DNA from: Caecitellus pseudoparvulus
Taxonomy: Eukaryota > Bigyra: Bicosoecida
Reading direction: 5' to 3'
Length of the DNA stretch: 64,000 nucleotides
Assembly: GCA_965644315.1 (NCBI GenBank)
Contig: CBFFRQ010000081.1
Span: forward strand, 248,001-312,000
The stretch's first letter is position 1. Every line of letters starts with the position of its first letter. The notes below the pieces were generated by a model, which did not search any database, was not told the DNA's origin, and saw only the letters and a program-made list of their open reading frames with translations. Both the position numbers and the translations under genes were made by a program. Below are positions 50,571 through 60,560 of this stretch, piece by piece.

Positions 50571-50903
50571 TTCAACTTCCGCCTGTCCCTTCCTCGCTGC
50601 ACAGCCCTTGCACGCGCAGTGCAGGCAGGGTGCAAATGATGGTGCAAATGGTAGGAACGACCATTCGCCCTGGGGAGAGTCGGCGTTGCCGTCAAGCGGT
50701 CGCTGTGAGATTTTTTTCCATGCCCACCAATGCCAGTGGCTCACATCTCGAATTTGTATCATTCGCGCATCTCCAAGAAACCGGTCCCCGTGCGGCTCCC
50801 TGTGCGTTCAAGCACACACCGGTACCACTTCCCCAAACGACTCCAAACAGCCTCCGTGTCCCATCTTGTTTTGTTGTGGAACAGATTCCCCCACACAATC
50901 ACA
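50571..50903. promoter_or_regulatory. Divergent promoter region between delta-COP and ribosomal protein L4
   Basis: 333 bp between two ATG-only exons. It has pyrimidine-rich stretches near the L4 start (50865-50895, TTTTGTTGTGG and CCCCCACAC), as is common in ribosomal protein promoters. A T7 run is at 50710. No coding signal. Confidence 0.45.
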
Positions 50904-52230
50904 ATGGTGCGTTGCCTTTGAGCTCGGCGTGCAGCAGCTTGCGCACAGTGTGTGCGGAACTTGACCCCGCCGATGTGCTGCGCCGCTTTCCCCCTCACGC
51001 TCTGCTTCCCCACACTGCCTGCACACCCCATCTCCGCATGCCATCCCCCCACAGGCCGCCGCACGCCCCACCGTCAACGTGTACAACTTCAAGGATGGCG
51101 CCACCTCCGGCAGCGTGGCCCTCCCCGCCGTGTTCACCACCCCCATTCGCCGGGACCTGGTGGCCACTGTGCACCGTGACATGGCCAAGAACAAGCGCCA
51201 GGCGTACGCCGTGAACAAGGAGTCCGGCATGCAGCACTCTGCTGAGTCCTGGGGCACTGGCCGCGCCGTGGCACGTATCCCCCGTATCTCCGGGTCTGGT
51301 ACTCGCCGCTCCTCCCAGGCCGCCTTCGGTAACATGTGCCGACAGGGCCGCATGTTCGCGCCTACCAAGATCTGGCGCAAGTGGCACCGCAAGATCTCTG
51401 TGAACCAGCGCCGGTACGCTGCCGCCTCCGCCGTGGCTGCCACCGCCGTCACACCCCTGGTTCAGGCACGCGGCCACGCTGTGGATGACGTTGTGGAGCT
51501 GCCCCTGGTCGTGTCCGGCCTGGAGGGCGTCACTAAGACCGCCCAGGCCCTGGAGACCCTGACCACTCTGGGTGGTGCCCAGGACGTCGCCAAGTCCAAG
51601 GCTTCCCGCAAGATCCGCGCCGGCAAGGGCAAGCTGCGCAACCGCCGCTACGTGCAGCGCCTGGGCCCCCTCGTCGTGCACGACGGTGAGACCAACGTCG
51701 AGCGCTCCTTCCGCAACCTGCCCGGTGTGGAGCTGTGCAAGGTGGACAGCCTGAACCTGCTGCAGCTGGCCCCCGGTGGCCACATGGGCCGCCTGGTCGT
51801 CTGGACCGAGGCTGCCTTCGGCAAGCTGGAGGCTCTGTGGGGCAACGGCACTGAGGCTGCCGCCCTCAAGTCCGGCTACAAGCTGCCCAAGGCCATCGTG
51901 TCCAACGCTGACATCGGCCGCATCATCAACTCCGATGAGGTGCAGTCCGCCATCCGCGCCAGCAAGGTCGGCACGAAGTACGTGACCCACAAGAAGAACC
52001 CTCTGACCAACCTGGGCGCCATGCTGAAGCTGAACCCCCACCACCTGGAGGCACGCAAGGCCAACGTGGAGCACGCCAAGGCTGTCGCCGCTGGCAAGGC
52101 AGAGGCCGCCCGCGTGGCGCGCCGCAAGGCCACCTCCAAGGCTGATGCCAAGGCCGCCAAGACCGCCTCCAAGGCGTTCTTCAAGGCCCTGGTGGACGAC
52201 GAGTACACCTTCGGCGCCTACGGCAAGTAA
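50904..52230 (+). CDS. RPL4: 60S ribosomal protein L4 (eL4/uL4)
   Basis: Exons 50904-50906 (ATG alone) and 51055-52230, giving 392 aa. The second exon opens AAARPTVNVYNFKDG and covers the whole uL4 fold: LPAVFTTPIRRDLV, the internal loop NKRQAYAVNKESGMQHSAESWGTGRAVARIPR, MFAPTKIWRKWHRK, ALPLV-type strands, and RAGKGKLRNRRYVQRLGPL. The eukaryotic extension ends in a Lys/Ala-rich tail. The loop lines the peptide exit tunnel. Codon use is extremely biased to C/G-ending codons, stronger than in the neighbours, as expected for a very highly expressed gene. The intron directly after the start codon is 148 nt. Confidence 0.97.
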
Positions 52231-52458
52231 GTGGACACGCTGAGGTCTGCCGCCGGCGCGGCCTCTGCCACCGGCAGGGGCCAGCGCCCGCCATCGCGGT
52301 TGTGCAGGGGAGTGCTGAGGGGTGGGGCGTCGTGAATCATGCCGTCTCTTCTTTAATGCACGCACAATCGCCAGCACCGGGTGAATTTACACTGCACACC
52401 ACATGCCTGCATGTCCCGGGCTCTCGTCGTGCCAAGCGTTCCATCGAATGTGTGAGAA

Positions 52459-55400
52459 ATGGAAGCTTCGGCGCTGCAGCCAGGCCTAGTCGTCGCCCCA
52501 GGAGTCTTACAGGAGCTACTGAAAGAGGACGCCACTCCCACGACATTTGTTGTGCACCGCCTGCACCAGAGCTTGCTGCTGGATGAGTACGTGCCCCTGG
52601 CCTTGTCTCAAGAGGGAGTGGCAGGGGTGCAGGGAAACGCGCCCGAAACGCAGGCTCACAGCCAGGGTTTCCTGCACGATGCCTTGGGCGAGACAGTGTT
52701 GACAGAGCCCAAGGCTCTGCTGCTCACAGATGGAGCCTCCGAGTGCACACCATCGGGTGCCACTGACCGCTCTCAAAGCAGCACCCCAGCCTCTAGTGCC
52801 GAGGAGGAGGAGAGCGACGATGCAGACGCGTCAGCGACACAGCTGTCTGCCACTTGGCGCGCCAGCTGGGAGACGCTCAGCCGCGCCGAGTGGATGCATC
52901 GCCTGGCCACTGCACGCAGCACCGCGTCTGTGCCACCCACAGCGCCGACAGAAGTCACCCTGCAGTTGGATCCTCAGGCCACGGCGCTGGTCACGACCGG
53001 GCCACCCGCAACGCAGCGCTCCAGCGCAGGCGCCCTGCCTGCCCTGCGCGCCCTGCGAGACATGGCGTTGGCTGGCAAGCTGCGTCTGCACGCGCTGTGT
53101 GAGCTGGATGTGTGGGTGCAGGTGGGGGAGGGGGCTGGCGGCGCCTTGCCTGATCTGCGTGGACGCCAGCCGCCGCCACCTGCAGCTGCTGACTGTGCCC
53201 TGAGTCTCACTCCTCTGCCGTCTCGAGGGTCCACCCAGCCCTCTGCCAGCATGGCTAGCTGTGCTGGGGAGGTGCTGGCGTGTGTTGCTGCGGCGTGCAC
53301 CCGCAGTGACGTCACGTACTTTGTGCACAAGGCGGCTGGCAGCGGCAGCCTCACCATCGTCGCAGCAGCCGAGGTGGTGCAGGAGCACCCCCACAGCATG
53401 ACAGACCTCACAGAGCAAGGTGGGCCCAGCAAGTCGTTTGCGCTGTGGCAAGTGGCTCAGCTGTCTCTGGTTTCACACACGCTGCAGACGTCCTCGGCGG
53501 CGCCAGTGGAGCGCCTGCTGTCGGGGCCGCGACCAGCTCGTGCACCGCTCATGCGACCACCAGCCCAGTATGCAGCTCGCCTGGCCCTGCTCTGCCAGAG
53601 ATCTGCCGACAAAGTGTGGAAGGGTGTCTCAGCAGTGCAGGATGGCTCGGGGCACTTTCAGTACGATTTCAAGGGCGCTGGCGAGGACGGTGCAGCCCTG
53701 CTGCACGACATGTATGCTCGCGCAGTGCACTTGGCAGGCATGGGGCCACGCGAGCTGCTACGGCGCAGTGCCTCAGGCAGCGTTCCCACGTGGGTGCACA
53801 CGACCTATGCACGCCTGGCCCTCCTGGCTGCCGCTAGCCGAGCCACGGTGTTCAATGTCTGCGTTGAGGGTCCGCTAGAGTCTGCCCAGCAAGCGGCCAC
53901 ATCCGGTGCGACCCGCAGCTCGCCAAAGCAGCCCGGACCCCTGAAAGTGGCCACTGGGCCCCTGCCAGATGCGTTGCTGCAGGCTGAGGCCGCTCTGCTG
54001 TGTGGCGAGTGGAGTGGGTGGGAGGCGTTTCCTGCCCTGTCACCGCTCACGACCGTGAACTCCGCACTGGCTGCAGTGGAAGGCCCACTCCTCCAGCGCG
54101 TGCTAACGCCGGCAGGACTTGGCTCATCACAAACTGACGAGGGTGGTGGGTGTGCCACAGCTACGCTTCGACCCTGCGAGGAGCAACCCTCGACACTGCT
54201 TGTGGAGGAGGAGGCTGCCGTGGACCGCCTGTGCGACGCGTTGGGGTTCGCCCTGCTGCACTTACTGCTGAGCTCCCAGCGCCTGGCGCCTGCCCCTCCC
54301 ACACGGCAGGACATGGAACTGACTGTGGAAGCCCATGCCATGGTGGTGGCAGCTGCCACGGCCACAGCCAGGGCGTGTTTGGCATTGGGGCTGTTCGCAG
54401 ACGCACGCGCAGCCGCTCGCATCGCCTGCTTGCTCATGCCCTCCCAGGCAGCCCTGGGCATCGTGCAACACACAGATGTGGTGTTTGCAGGGGACGTTGC
54501 GGCCTGTGCGGCGCGGTGGGCAGTGCTGCGGGCACAACTTGTCGGCGTTTTGGCTTCCAGTGCTCGGCTTGCGCTGGCTGGGGCGGGGGGCCAGCAGGTG
54601 GGCCCACGCCTGGTGCCGGCGTGGTTGTGTGCTCCACGTGTGGTGACAGCACTAGAAGGGGCCTTGCTGCGCCTGCGCAGTGTTCCGACACAGTCTGAAC
54701 AGTCCGCAGTGTTGCTTGGCCCCCTACTCAGCTGCGATGCCTGCCAGACGCAGAGTCAGCAGTGGGCCCTGATGCAGGACATGCTGCAGCCGTCTGCGCC
54801 GCCTCCCGACTGCCAAGCCTTGCGCATGTGGATGGTGGGGGAAGCTGCGCGCTTGGGCACTGTCTTCAAGGCGTGTGGGTGGGGGGCACACGGCCCGGAA
54901 GCCCTGCGTGCAAGCGTGGCTGAGCTGACAGGCCTGGGCCACGTTGTGTCCGCCACGCTGATGCACAGCACAGGGCGATTCAGCCAGAGCCAGGGGTTCG
55001 CCACGTTCCTTGCACAGCAAGTGGCGCCCATCGCCCAGGACTGGGCAGAGGTGCCGCGCTTGTGGTGTGCTGCAATCGGGTACTTGGCCGTCGGCGGGCC
55101 TCGAGAGCCCCCCCTCACCCCCCTCCACACAGCTGCAGCCACTGCCCTCCAGCATCAACTGGCAGATGCCTGTCTACGTGCGGCTAGTCTGCCTTCCTGG
55201 GGCGGGCAGCCTGGTGCTCCAACGGCTGCTCAGGCGCCTACACACCCCGCTGCGGCCTCCATGGCATCCTGGCCCATCCCGGAACGCATGGACCTGGAGC
55301 TGCTCACACACCTTCCAAGTGCAGCTGACACAGCACAGCTCTCGACCACCATCGCTGCAGCGGCTTCGCAGGCGCTGCGAGGTGGCCACCTAGCGCCCCA

Positions 55401-56049
55401 GCTGACGGCGGCCGGTGCTCGGGACAGTCTGGTGTTCCTTGACCTCCCCTTCCTCACTAGACACGCAGCCGTTATTGGGGAGGGTACTTTGCCCTCTGTG
55501 CTGGCAGCGCTTCTGCACCAGCGCTGCGCCGTGGCAGTGAGCCTGTCGGGCATGGTGGCGAAGGAGACGGCGCCAGCAGCGCGGGTCACGCTGGCCACGC
55601 AGTGCTCAGAGGTGTGGGAGGCTGCCGCCGATGCAGCGGCGCACTTGGTGCAGAGCGGCGCCCGCCACCCTGCCCACCACTCGGCACTTTGGCAGCTCTT
55701 CACGGCCAGTGCCACGAGTGGCCAGCCCCCCGCCTTCTTGCGCAGGGTGCTCGCAGTTTGTGGGGGAGGCGGGCAGGCGCCCCCGGCATTTGCATCGCAG
55801 CCGGCCCAGGTGCAGGCAGCTGTGGTGCTGTTGTCAGGAGCCGAGCAGCGGTTGCTGCCAGGCGCACGGGGCTCCCTCCTCATGTGGGCTTGCAGAGTCC
55901 TGGCCAAGGGGGAAGGCATTGAACACGTGCACAGCCTCGCCAAGGCTGCGTTCCGGAGTCTGTTGCAGCTCCGTGTCGGTGGCAGTAGCGTCTCTGGAGG
56001 AACACTGCCAGATGCTGTGCTGAACCTCCGCGCCGCCCTCCTTCCTTGA
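52459..56049 (+). CDS. Uncharacterised 1196-residue helical protein
   Basis: Single exon, ATG at 52459. I recognise no domain. The N-terminal ~130 residues include FVVHRLHQSLLLDEYVPLAL and an acidic Ser-rich stretch (SSAEEEESDDADAS). The remainder is Ala/Leu-rich, with probable helical hairpins and no membrane segments, nucleotide motif or signal peptide. Codon composition matches real neighbours, and the frame is long and unbroken on the strand expected from spacing. It might be a scaffold or trafficking subunit, but nothing supports a specific guess. It lies 228 bp downstream of L4 on the same strand. Confidence 0.68.
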   Translation: MEASALQPGLVVAPGVLQELLKEDATPTTFVVHRLHQSLLLDEYVPLALSQEGVAGVQGNAPETQAHSQGFLHDALGETVLTEPKALLLTDGASECTPSGATDRSQSSTPASSAEEEESDDADASATQLSATWRASWETLSRAEWMHRLATARSTASVPPTAPTEVTLQLDPQATALVTTGPPATQRSSAGALPALRALRDMALAGKLRLHALCELDVWVQVGEGAGGALPDLRGRQPPPPAAADCALSLTPLPSRGSTQPSASMASCAGEVLACVAAACTRSDVTYFVHKAAGSGSLTIVAAAEVVQEHPHSMTDLTEQGGPSKSFALWQVAQLSLVSHTLQTSSAAPVERLLSGPRPARAPLMRPPAQYAARLALLCQRSADKVWKGVSAVQDGSGHFQYDFKGAGEDGAALLHDMYARAVHLAGMGPRELLRRSASGSVPTWVHTTYARLALLAAASRATVFNVCVEGPLESAQQAATSGATRSSPKQPGPLKVATGPLPDALLQAEAALLCGEWSGWEAFPALSPLTTVNSALAAVEGPLLQRVLTPAGLGSSQTDEGGGCATATLRPCEEQPSTLLVEEEAAVDRLCDALGFALLHLLLSSQRLAPAPPTRQDMELTVEAHAMVVAAATATARACLALGLFADARAAARIACLLMPSQAALGIVQHTDVVFAGDVAACAARWAVLRAQLVGVLASSARLALAGAGGQQVGPRLVPAWLCAPRVVTALEGALLRLRSVPTQSEQSAVLLGPLLSCDACQTQSQQWALMQDMLQPSAPPPDCQALRMWMVGEAARLGTVFKACGWGAHGPEALRASVAELTGLGHVVSATLMHSTGRFSQSQGFATFLAQQVAPIAQDWAEVPRLWCAAIGYLAVGGPREPPLTPLHTAAATALQHQLADACLRAASLPSWGGQPGAPTAAQAPTHPAAASMASWPIPERMDLELLTHLPSAADTAQLSTTIAAAASQALRGGHLAPQLTAAGARDSLVFLDLPFLTRHAAVIGEGTLPSVLAALLHQRCAVAVSLSGMVAKETAPAARVTLATQCSEVWEAAADAAAHLVQSGARHPAHHSALWQLFTASATSGQPPAFLRRVLAVCGGGGQAPPAFASQPAQVQAAVVLLSGAEQRLLPGARGSLLMWACRVLAKGEGIEHVHSLAKAAFRSLLQLRVGGSSVSGGTLPDAVLNLRAALLP

Positions 56050-56465
56050 CCCAGCGTGGACCCACGCTCCAGCCTTGCGTGCCCCTGCTTGAGGCATCGT
56101 CGTCAATTTCCTCAGCGACTCCAATTGCCGGGTTCTGCTGCTGTTAAGCGTGTGCTGTACAGCCAGCTGGGCAAGCCTGGCACAGCTCGAGCAAGGTGGG
56201 CACCATTGGTAGCCAGCCAGCGTTGACTCCACTCAACGCACTGCCAGCGAGAGGGCCCCTGCTGAGTGGCAGAATCGGCTGAGCGACATTGAATTCAAAA
56301 CCAGCAAACATTAACCCGACTGTGAAACGCTGTTTATGCTCGTGGTGGGGTGCACAAGTGTCTGACTCGACAGAGCGTTGAAACGCCAGCGCAACGCCAG
56401 GGGGGCGCCCCGAAGACTTTGTGGCGATTTCGCGCCAACACTGAGGGTAACAGGTGGCCCCACCC
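56050..56465. other. 416-bp intergenic stretch upstream of the basic coiled-coil gene
   Basis: Lies between two plus-strand genes. It is less GC-rich than average around 56280-56345 and is expected to hold a terminator region and the promoter of the next gene. An in-frame GTG upstream of 56466 extends the next reading frame by only four codons. No feature was recognised. Confidence 0.4.
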
Positions 56466-58910
56466 ATGTCTCAACGGTCATCCAAGTCCAAAAACTCCTG
56501 TTTAGACGTCTACGACCTGCTGGGCTTGTCACGGAGCGAGTATGCGAAGCGCAGAAAGGATGGGGGTGGCACTGGACATCGTGCAAGCCCACGGACACGT
56601 GCAGTGCTCAGAGCTGAGGGAGTGCTTGCTCGAGAACTTTGCCGACTTGACACAGCTTTCGCTCGCCGAAAGGGAGTGAAAGACCCGCTAAAGCTCCAGG
56701 TATTGTTGCAAGAAACAGAGGCTCGGCGACAGGCCCTGGCCCAAACGGTCAAGCAGGCCTATGAACGCTACTGTGCTTTGAACCAGAAACCACGGGCCGT
56801 GAATCATAGTCGAGATGCCATTGTTCCAAGAGGGAACCCTCAATCTCCGAGCGGAGCGTCTCAAACGCCTTCAAAGCCGCCGCAAGCCAGTCACATCTTG
56901 CCAGTGATACGGCAGCTGCAGGCTCAGGAGCAGATCGCCAAAGAAGAAATCGCCGAAACCAGACGAAGAGAAAGAAAGCATCAACTTTGTCAAGCTCGCC
57001 AAGCTGTCGTGGAGGCCCAATCCGCCCAGCAGGTTGCGCAGCAGCGGGAGGAGAAAGCCAAGCGAGATGCCCATCGACGCTTGGTGGCGTGGCGCAACAA
57101 GCTCGCAGCGGCGAGACAAGCAGAGCAAGCCCACACCAGTCAAGCAACAAAAGAGGCTCGCGCAGAAGCCACCATTGCCGCGGCTGCTGCCCGGCGTCGT
57201 GAGGCGGCACAGGCATCTTTAGCCAAGTCACAAGCAGCGAGCGCACGAGCAGCCCAACGGCGTCGCAAGCTTGCTCGAAAAGCTCGAAGAGCCCGGAGGG
57301 CACTGAAAAGGTCCAAATCAATGTCATCTTTGAACCAGACAAAGAAACAATCAGGAAAAGCCTCGGCACAGCACAGTGGGTGGGCTGTACCAGCCCAGCA
57401 GCGACGGGAAAGAGTGCATGCCTCAAGTGTAGCCCAAGAGATCAAGGCAGCACAGACAGCTCAGAAGCAAGCACTAGAGCTACATTACGCTGAGAAGAGA
57501 CGGTCTGAAGGACTGAAAGCTTTGGCAGAGCAGGTCAGAACACAGCGGGAGGCTCGCGCGGCTCATGCGTCCCAACACAGGGAGGAAATGAGTGCCGCAT
57601 ATCAGCAGGCACAGTCTGGTGCAGCCATCACACAGGCAGTGCGTGATCTTGTTAGCATGCAGCATGCTGCAGATTTACAAGCGCAGCGACGGCGGCGACA
57701 AGTGGCTGCAGAAGTGCGGCAGAAGTTGCAGAAGAAGGCAGCCAAGCGGGCAAAGCGCAGAGCGCGAGCCAAGCTACGGGCAGCCCAAAGGGCGCTGAAA
57801 GCCAAGGAAGACCGCATTGAGCGCCTGGCGGAGCAGCGAAGGCGCAGTGCTGAAAAACGAAGACGGCAAGGACATGAAGCTCAGGTGCACCAAGCACAGG
57901 TGCTTGCTGCTGTGCAAGTCGCAGGCAGGGCTGGGCCAAAGGCTGCCCTGGCGCAGATCAAAAAGCTGCGCAGGCAGCTTGACGAAAGAACGTCAACATC
58001 TTCTGATTCCCAGGCCAAGTGCAGTTCTGAAAGCGCGCCCGAGGGCCAGCCCCAGGTGCCGCGACACACGAAAGGCAGCGCGATGTCCCAACTGCTGGAA
58101 GTCAAGGCACATCTACAGCACCTTGGAACCAAAGCCCGTTTGGGGCAGCGGGACTTGTTTCCTTCCATATCATGTGGCACCCCGTCCTTTGTGTCAGACG
58201 GCACGTCTGCATTGCTGGCTGACGGCTCTGCTGCTGCGTGGGCAGCAGACCTGCCAAGCTGGCTGCTTGCGAGTAGCCCCCGCGAGTCTCCGAAGCTTCC
58301 AGCGATACCCCAGTCGAAGCCGGACGACCGCCTCAGCCTCCCCGCACTCCCGACAGCTCAAGGTTCTCACCTGCATCCGTTCGCGCAGCAGGGGACTTGG
58401 CTGCATACTCCCCGACTTGCAGCGGCTGCAGAGCATCGCTGCACCGTGCAGCCTGGAACACTTCCGCGCGAGGAGGTTGAAACCAAGTCTAGCTGCGACA
58501 CAAAAGTCGTTCAGTATTCGCCAAGTGTGGCTGCTCAATCGTCACCCTCAAGCTCGGACTCGGACAGCTCCCTGAGCGACGTGAGCAGCCCGGCTGCAAC
58601 CGATCACTCGCCTGTCATTGAAGGCCTCCCCCCCACACCAAGAACTCCACCCAGCCGGCTGGAAGTGATGCCCAACAGGCACGCAGAAGAACAAGCAGCC
58701 ATGCACGCACAAGAAGTCATGCAAGCCATCATGAACACGCGAAGCACGCTGTGCAGTGATGAAAGTGACTGGAGCTCCTCGCAAGCGTCTACAGCGGAGA
58801 CAAGCAACCAGCTGCGCTCAATGGAGGATGCAAGCGGATGGAGCGAGTCAAAGCTGAAGTATGCACGAGTGTACACGCCCATGCAGTATGCTGCGGAACC
58901 ACCCGCTTGA
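56466..58910 (+). CDS. Basic coiled-coil protein, probably cytoskeletal or centriolar
   Basis: Single exon, 814 aa from ATG at 56466 (MSQRSSKSKNS). The start region has a helical block, CLDVYDLLGLSRSEYAKRRK. Residues about 140-500 are almost continuous charged coiled coil, rich in Arg, Lys, Gln and Ala (for example ETRRRERKHQLCQARQ, RRRRQVAAEVRQKLQKKAAKRAKRR). The tail is Ser/Pro-rich with acidic patches. Such architecture is common in ciliary and centrosome-associated proteins, but I cannot name a family. The gene converges on the next one, with only 5 bp between the two stop codons. GC content is slightly lower than in enzyme genes of the window. Confidence 0.7.
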   Translation: MSQRSSKSKNSCLDVYDLLGLSRSEYAKRRKDGGGTGHRASPRTRAVLRAEGVLARELCRLDTAFARRKGVKDPLKLQVLLQETEARRQALAQTVKQAYERYCALNQKPRAVNHSRDAIVPRGNPQSPSGASQTPSKPPQASHILPVIRQLQAQEQIAKEEIAETRRRERKHQLCQARQAVVEAQSAQQVAQQREEKAKRDAHRRLVAWRNKLAAARQAEQAHTSQATKEARAEATIAAAAARRREAAQASLAKSQAASARAAQRRRKLARKARRARRALKRSKSMSSLNQTKKQSGKASAQHSGWAVPAQQRRERVHASSVAQEIKAAQTAQKQALELHYAEKRRSEGLKALAEQVRTQREARAAHASQHREEMSAAYQQAQSGAAITQAVRDLVSMQHAADLQAQRRRRQVAAEVRQKLQKKAAKRAKRRARAKLRAAQRALKAKEDRIERLAEQRRRSAEKRRRQGHEAQVHQAQVLAAVQVAGRAGPKAALAQIKKLRRQLDERTSTSSDSQAKCSSESAPEGQPQVPRHTKGSAMSQLLEVKAHLQHLGTKARLGQRDLFPSISCGTPSFVSDGTSALLADGSAAAWAADLPSWLLASSPRESPKLPAIPQSKPDDRLSLPALPTAQGSHLHPFAQQGTWLHTPRLAAAAEHRCTVQPGTLPREEVETKSSCDTKVVQYSPSVAAQSSPSSSDSDSSLSDVSSPAATDHSPVIEGLPPTPRTPPSRLEVMPNRHAEEQAAMHAQEVMQAIMNTRSTLCSDESDWSSSQASTAETSNQLRSMEDASGWSESKLKYARVYTPMQYAAEPPA

Positions 58911-58915
58911 CCCCT

Positions 58916-60085
58916 CTACGCCTGCACTTCATCATCATCGCTCAGCTCAACAGACACGATGCGTGGCGACGCCGAGCTGCCGGTCGAGCGTAGTCCATGC
59001 AGGTTCGAGCTGTTTAGGGCTGTTTGCTTCAGGGGGCGGACAATGAGTGGACTACAAGCACTTGCCGGCTGAGCAGCTGGCTCGGAAGCGGCTGCACCCC
59101 CCACCCACCCAGAACCACAAATCGCGGGTGGGGAGAGAGATGCAAGGCCATTCACGGCGCGCTCTAGTGCCTGCTTGGTCTGGATGTAGACACCTGGTTC
59201 GCCGCGCAAGTGGCACTTAGACGCCACGAGCAGCTGCAGGCTCGCTTCTGCGGCAGCTGTGGAGGCTGCCGCCAGAGTAACAACCTGCTGTGCAAAGTCA
59301 CACCAGAGCTGCTCAGCCGCCCGTAAGCGCAAGACTTGAAATGCAAAGCGCTTCTTGAGCCGGTTCAGCCTTCCAGTGGCCACTAGCATTTCGTGCTGAG
59401 TTGTCACCATGGCTGTTCGAAAGGCGTGCTGTGCCTCCATTGTTCGCCACGCGTCGGACGTCACCTTCCAGCGCTCAAACCCTCGCCGAAGGTGCAGGCG
59501 CCGCCAGGACCTCCACATCACTCGGAACAAGAGCGCAGCGTGTCTCGCTTGCCCTGACGCGGCTTGTTCCTTGGCAGCGCGGCGATGGATGGCTACTCGC
59601 CTGGATACGGCGGTGACTCGCTTCTGCAGCGCGACAACGAGAATGCGACGGAAGGCTCGGGAAAGGCAGAGCAGTCTGTGCTTCTGCAGGTTGCGTTCGG
59701 CTCGGCGCAGGACATGAATAGCGCTTTGGGCTGCAGGGGTAAGGCTGCCATTGAAGACAAGGCGCAGGCTTGGCATACCTGGAGCACACAGGCTCTGCGC
59801 AGCCTGCATGATGGCAACCGGCACCATCGGTTGATGGGGGTTGGGTGCGCTGTCCAGAGGCTGCTGCGTGCCAGGCGTGCTTTGGATGCGTCCCAGCTGC
59901 CCGAGATCGGGAGGTGGTGTTCTTTGGGGGGCACCTGCCGCCGAGGGTACACCTGATGGGGACCTTGCGCGGATAGGGGGGGAGTCTGCCTGGGGAGTGT
60001 GCGGAGAGCTGCAGTTGGACTGGCAGCTACCAGCAGCAGCGTGAACTGCCTCGGCCCGCAATGCAGTTGGCTCTACTGCCTCCAT
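58916..60085 (-). CDS. Sfi1-like helical-repeat protein (candidate centrin binder)
   Basis: Single exon, 389 aa from ATG at 60085 (MEAVEPTALRAEA); the frame continues upstream to 60433 with low-quality sequence. After a disordered Pro/Ser-rich region, residues about 130-290 contain repeated helices with the aromatic-basic pattern of Sfi1/HAUS-type repeats: LSRAFRRILVVALQKRV, LLFRVMWRSWRRLHLRRGFERWK, LNRLKKRFAFQVLRLRAAEQLW. Sfi1 repeats bind centrin at centrosomes and basal bodies; this is inferred from pattern only. The C-terminus ends in an acidic SDDDEVQA. Confidence 0.6.
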   Translation of the reverse strand: MEAVEPTALRAEAVHAAAGSCQSNCSSPHTPQADSPPIRARSPSGVPSAAGAPQRTPPPDLGQLGRIQSTPGTQQPLDSAPNPHQPMVPVAIMQAAQSLCAPGMPSLRLVFNGSLTPAAQSAIHVLRRAERNLQKHRLLCLSRAFRRILVVALQKRVTAVSRRVAIHRRAAKEQAASGQARHAALLFRVMWRSWRRLHLRRGFERWKVTSDAWRTMEAQHAFRTAMVTTQHEMLVATGRLNRLKKRFAFQVLRLRAAEQLWCDFAQQVVTLAAASTAAAEASLQLLVASKCHLRGEPGVYIQTKQALERAVNGLASLSPPAICGSGWVGGAAASEPAAQPASACSPLIVRPLKQTALNSSNLHGLRSTGSSASPRIVSVELSDDDEVQA

Positions 60086-60560
60086 TCTGCAATGAAGCAC
60101 GCGCTTCTTCTTTCCAGGCACCTGCTCCGAAAGCTTGCTTGTACGCCCAAAGGAGTTGGCCCACACAATGTGCTTGTGCTTTGGCTGCAACTCAACGCAC
60201 GCGAAACGCAAGTCACCGTGTGACCGGCAGTCTTTCTCAGGCTTTGCAAGGCATTGGGAAGAAGCCCCCAAGGTCTGCCAGTGGAGCCCACGTGTCGATT
60301 TGACACCGACCGGCAAGTGGAGGGCACTTGGTACCCCCCCTTCCAGCCATTCAGCGGTGGCACCGGCCGTCCCTGTCGTTGCGCTCCCGCGAATGCTCGA
60401 CACCCGTGCCTTCACAGCCCTGGGCGTGCACACTCAGAGGAGAGGCACAAAACGCGAACCACGTGAAGTCTTAGGTCGGACCACCACCTATTGATCCACT
60501 CCCTCGGAACCCGGTGGGCCCCTTGCTTGTTTGGACGGGTGTGCTGCAGCCTGCTGAAGC
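60086..60560. promoter_or_regulatory. Divergent region between the Sfi1-like and Myb-PDZ genes
   Basis: 475 bp between the two chosen starts. Part of it is an open extension of the Sfi1-like frame (to 60433), which I consider non-coding because it has no repeat pattern. It should hold both promoters. Confidence 0.35.
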
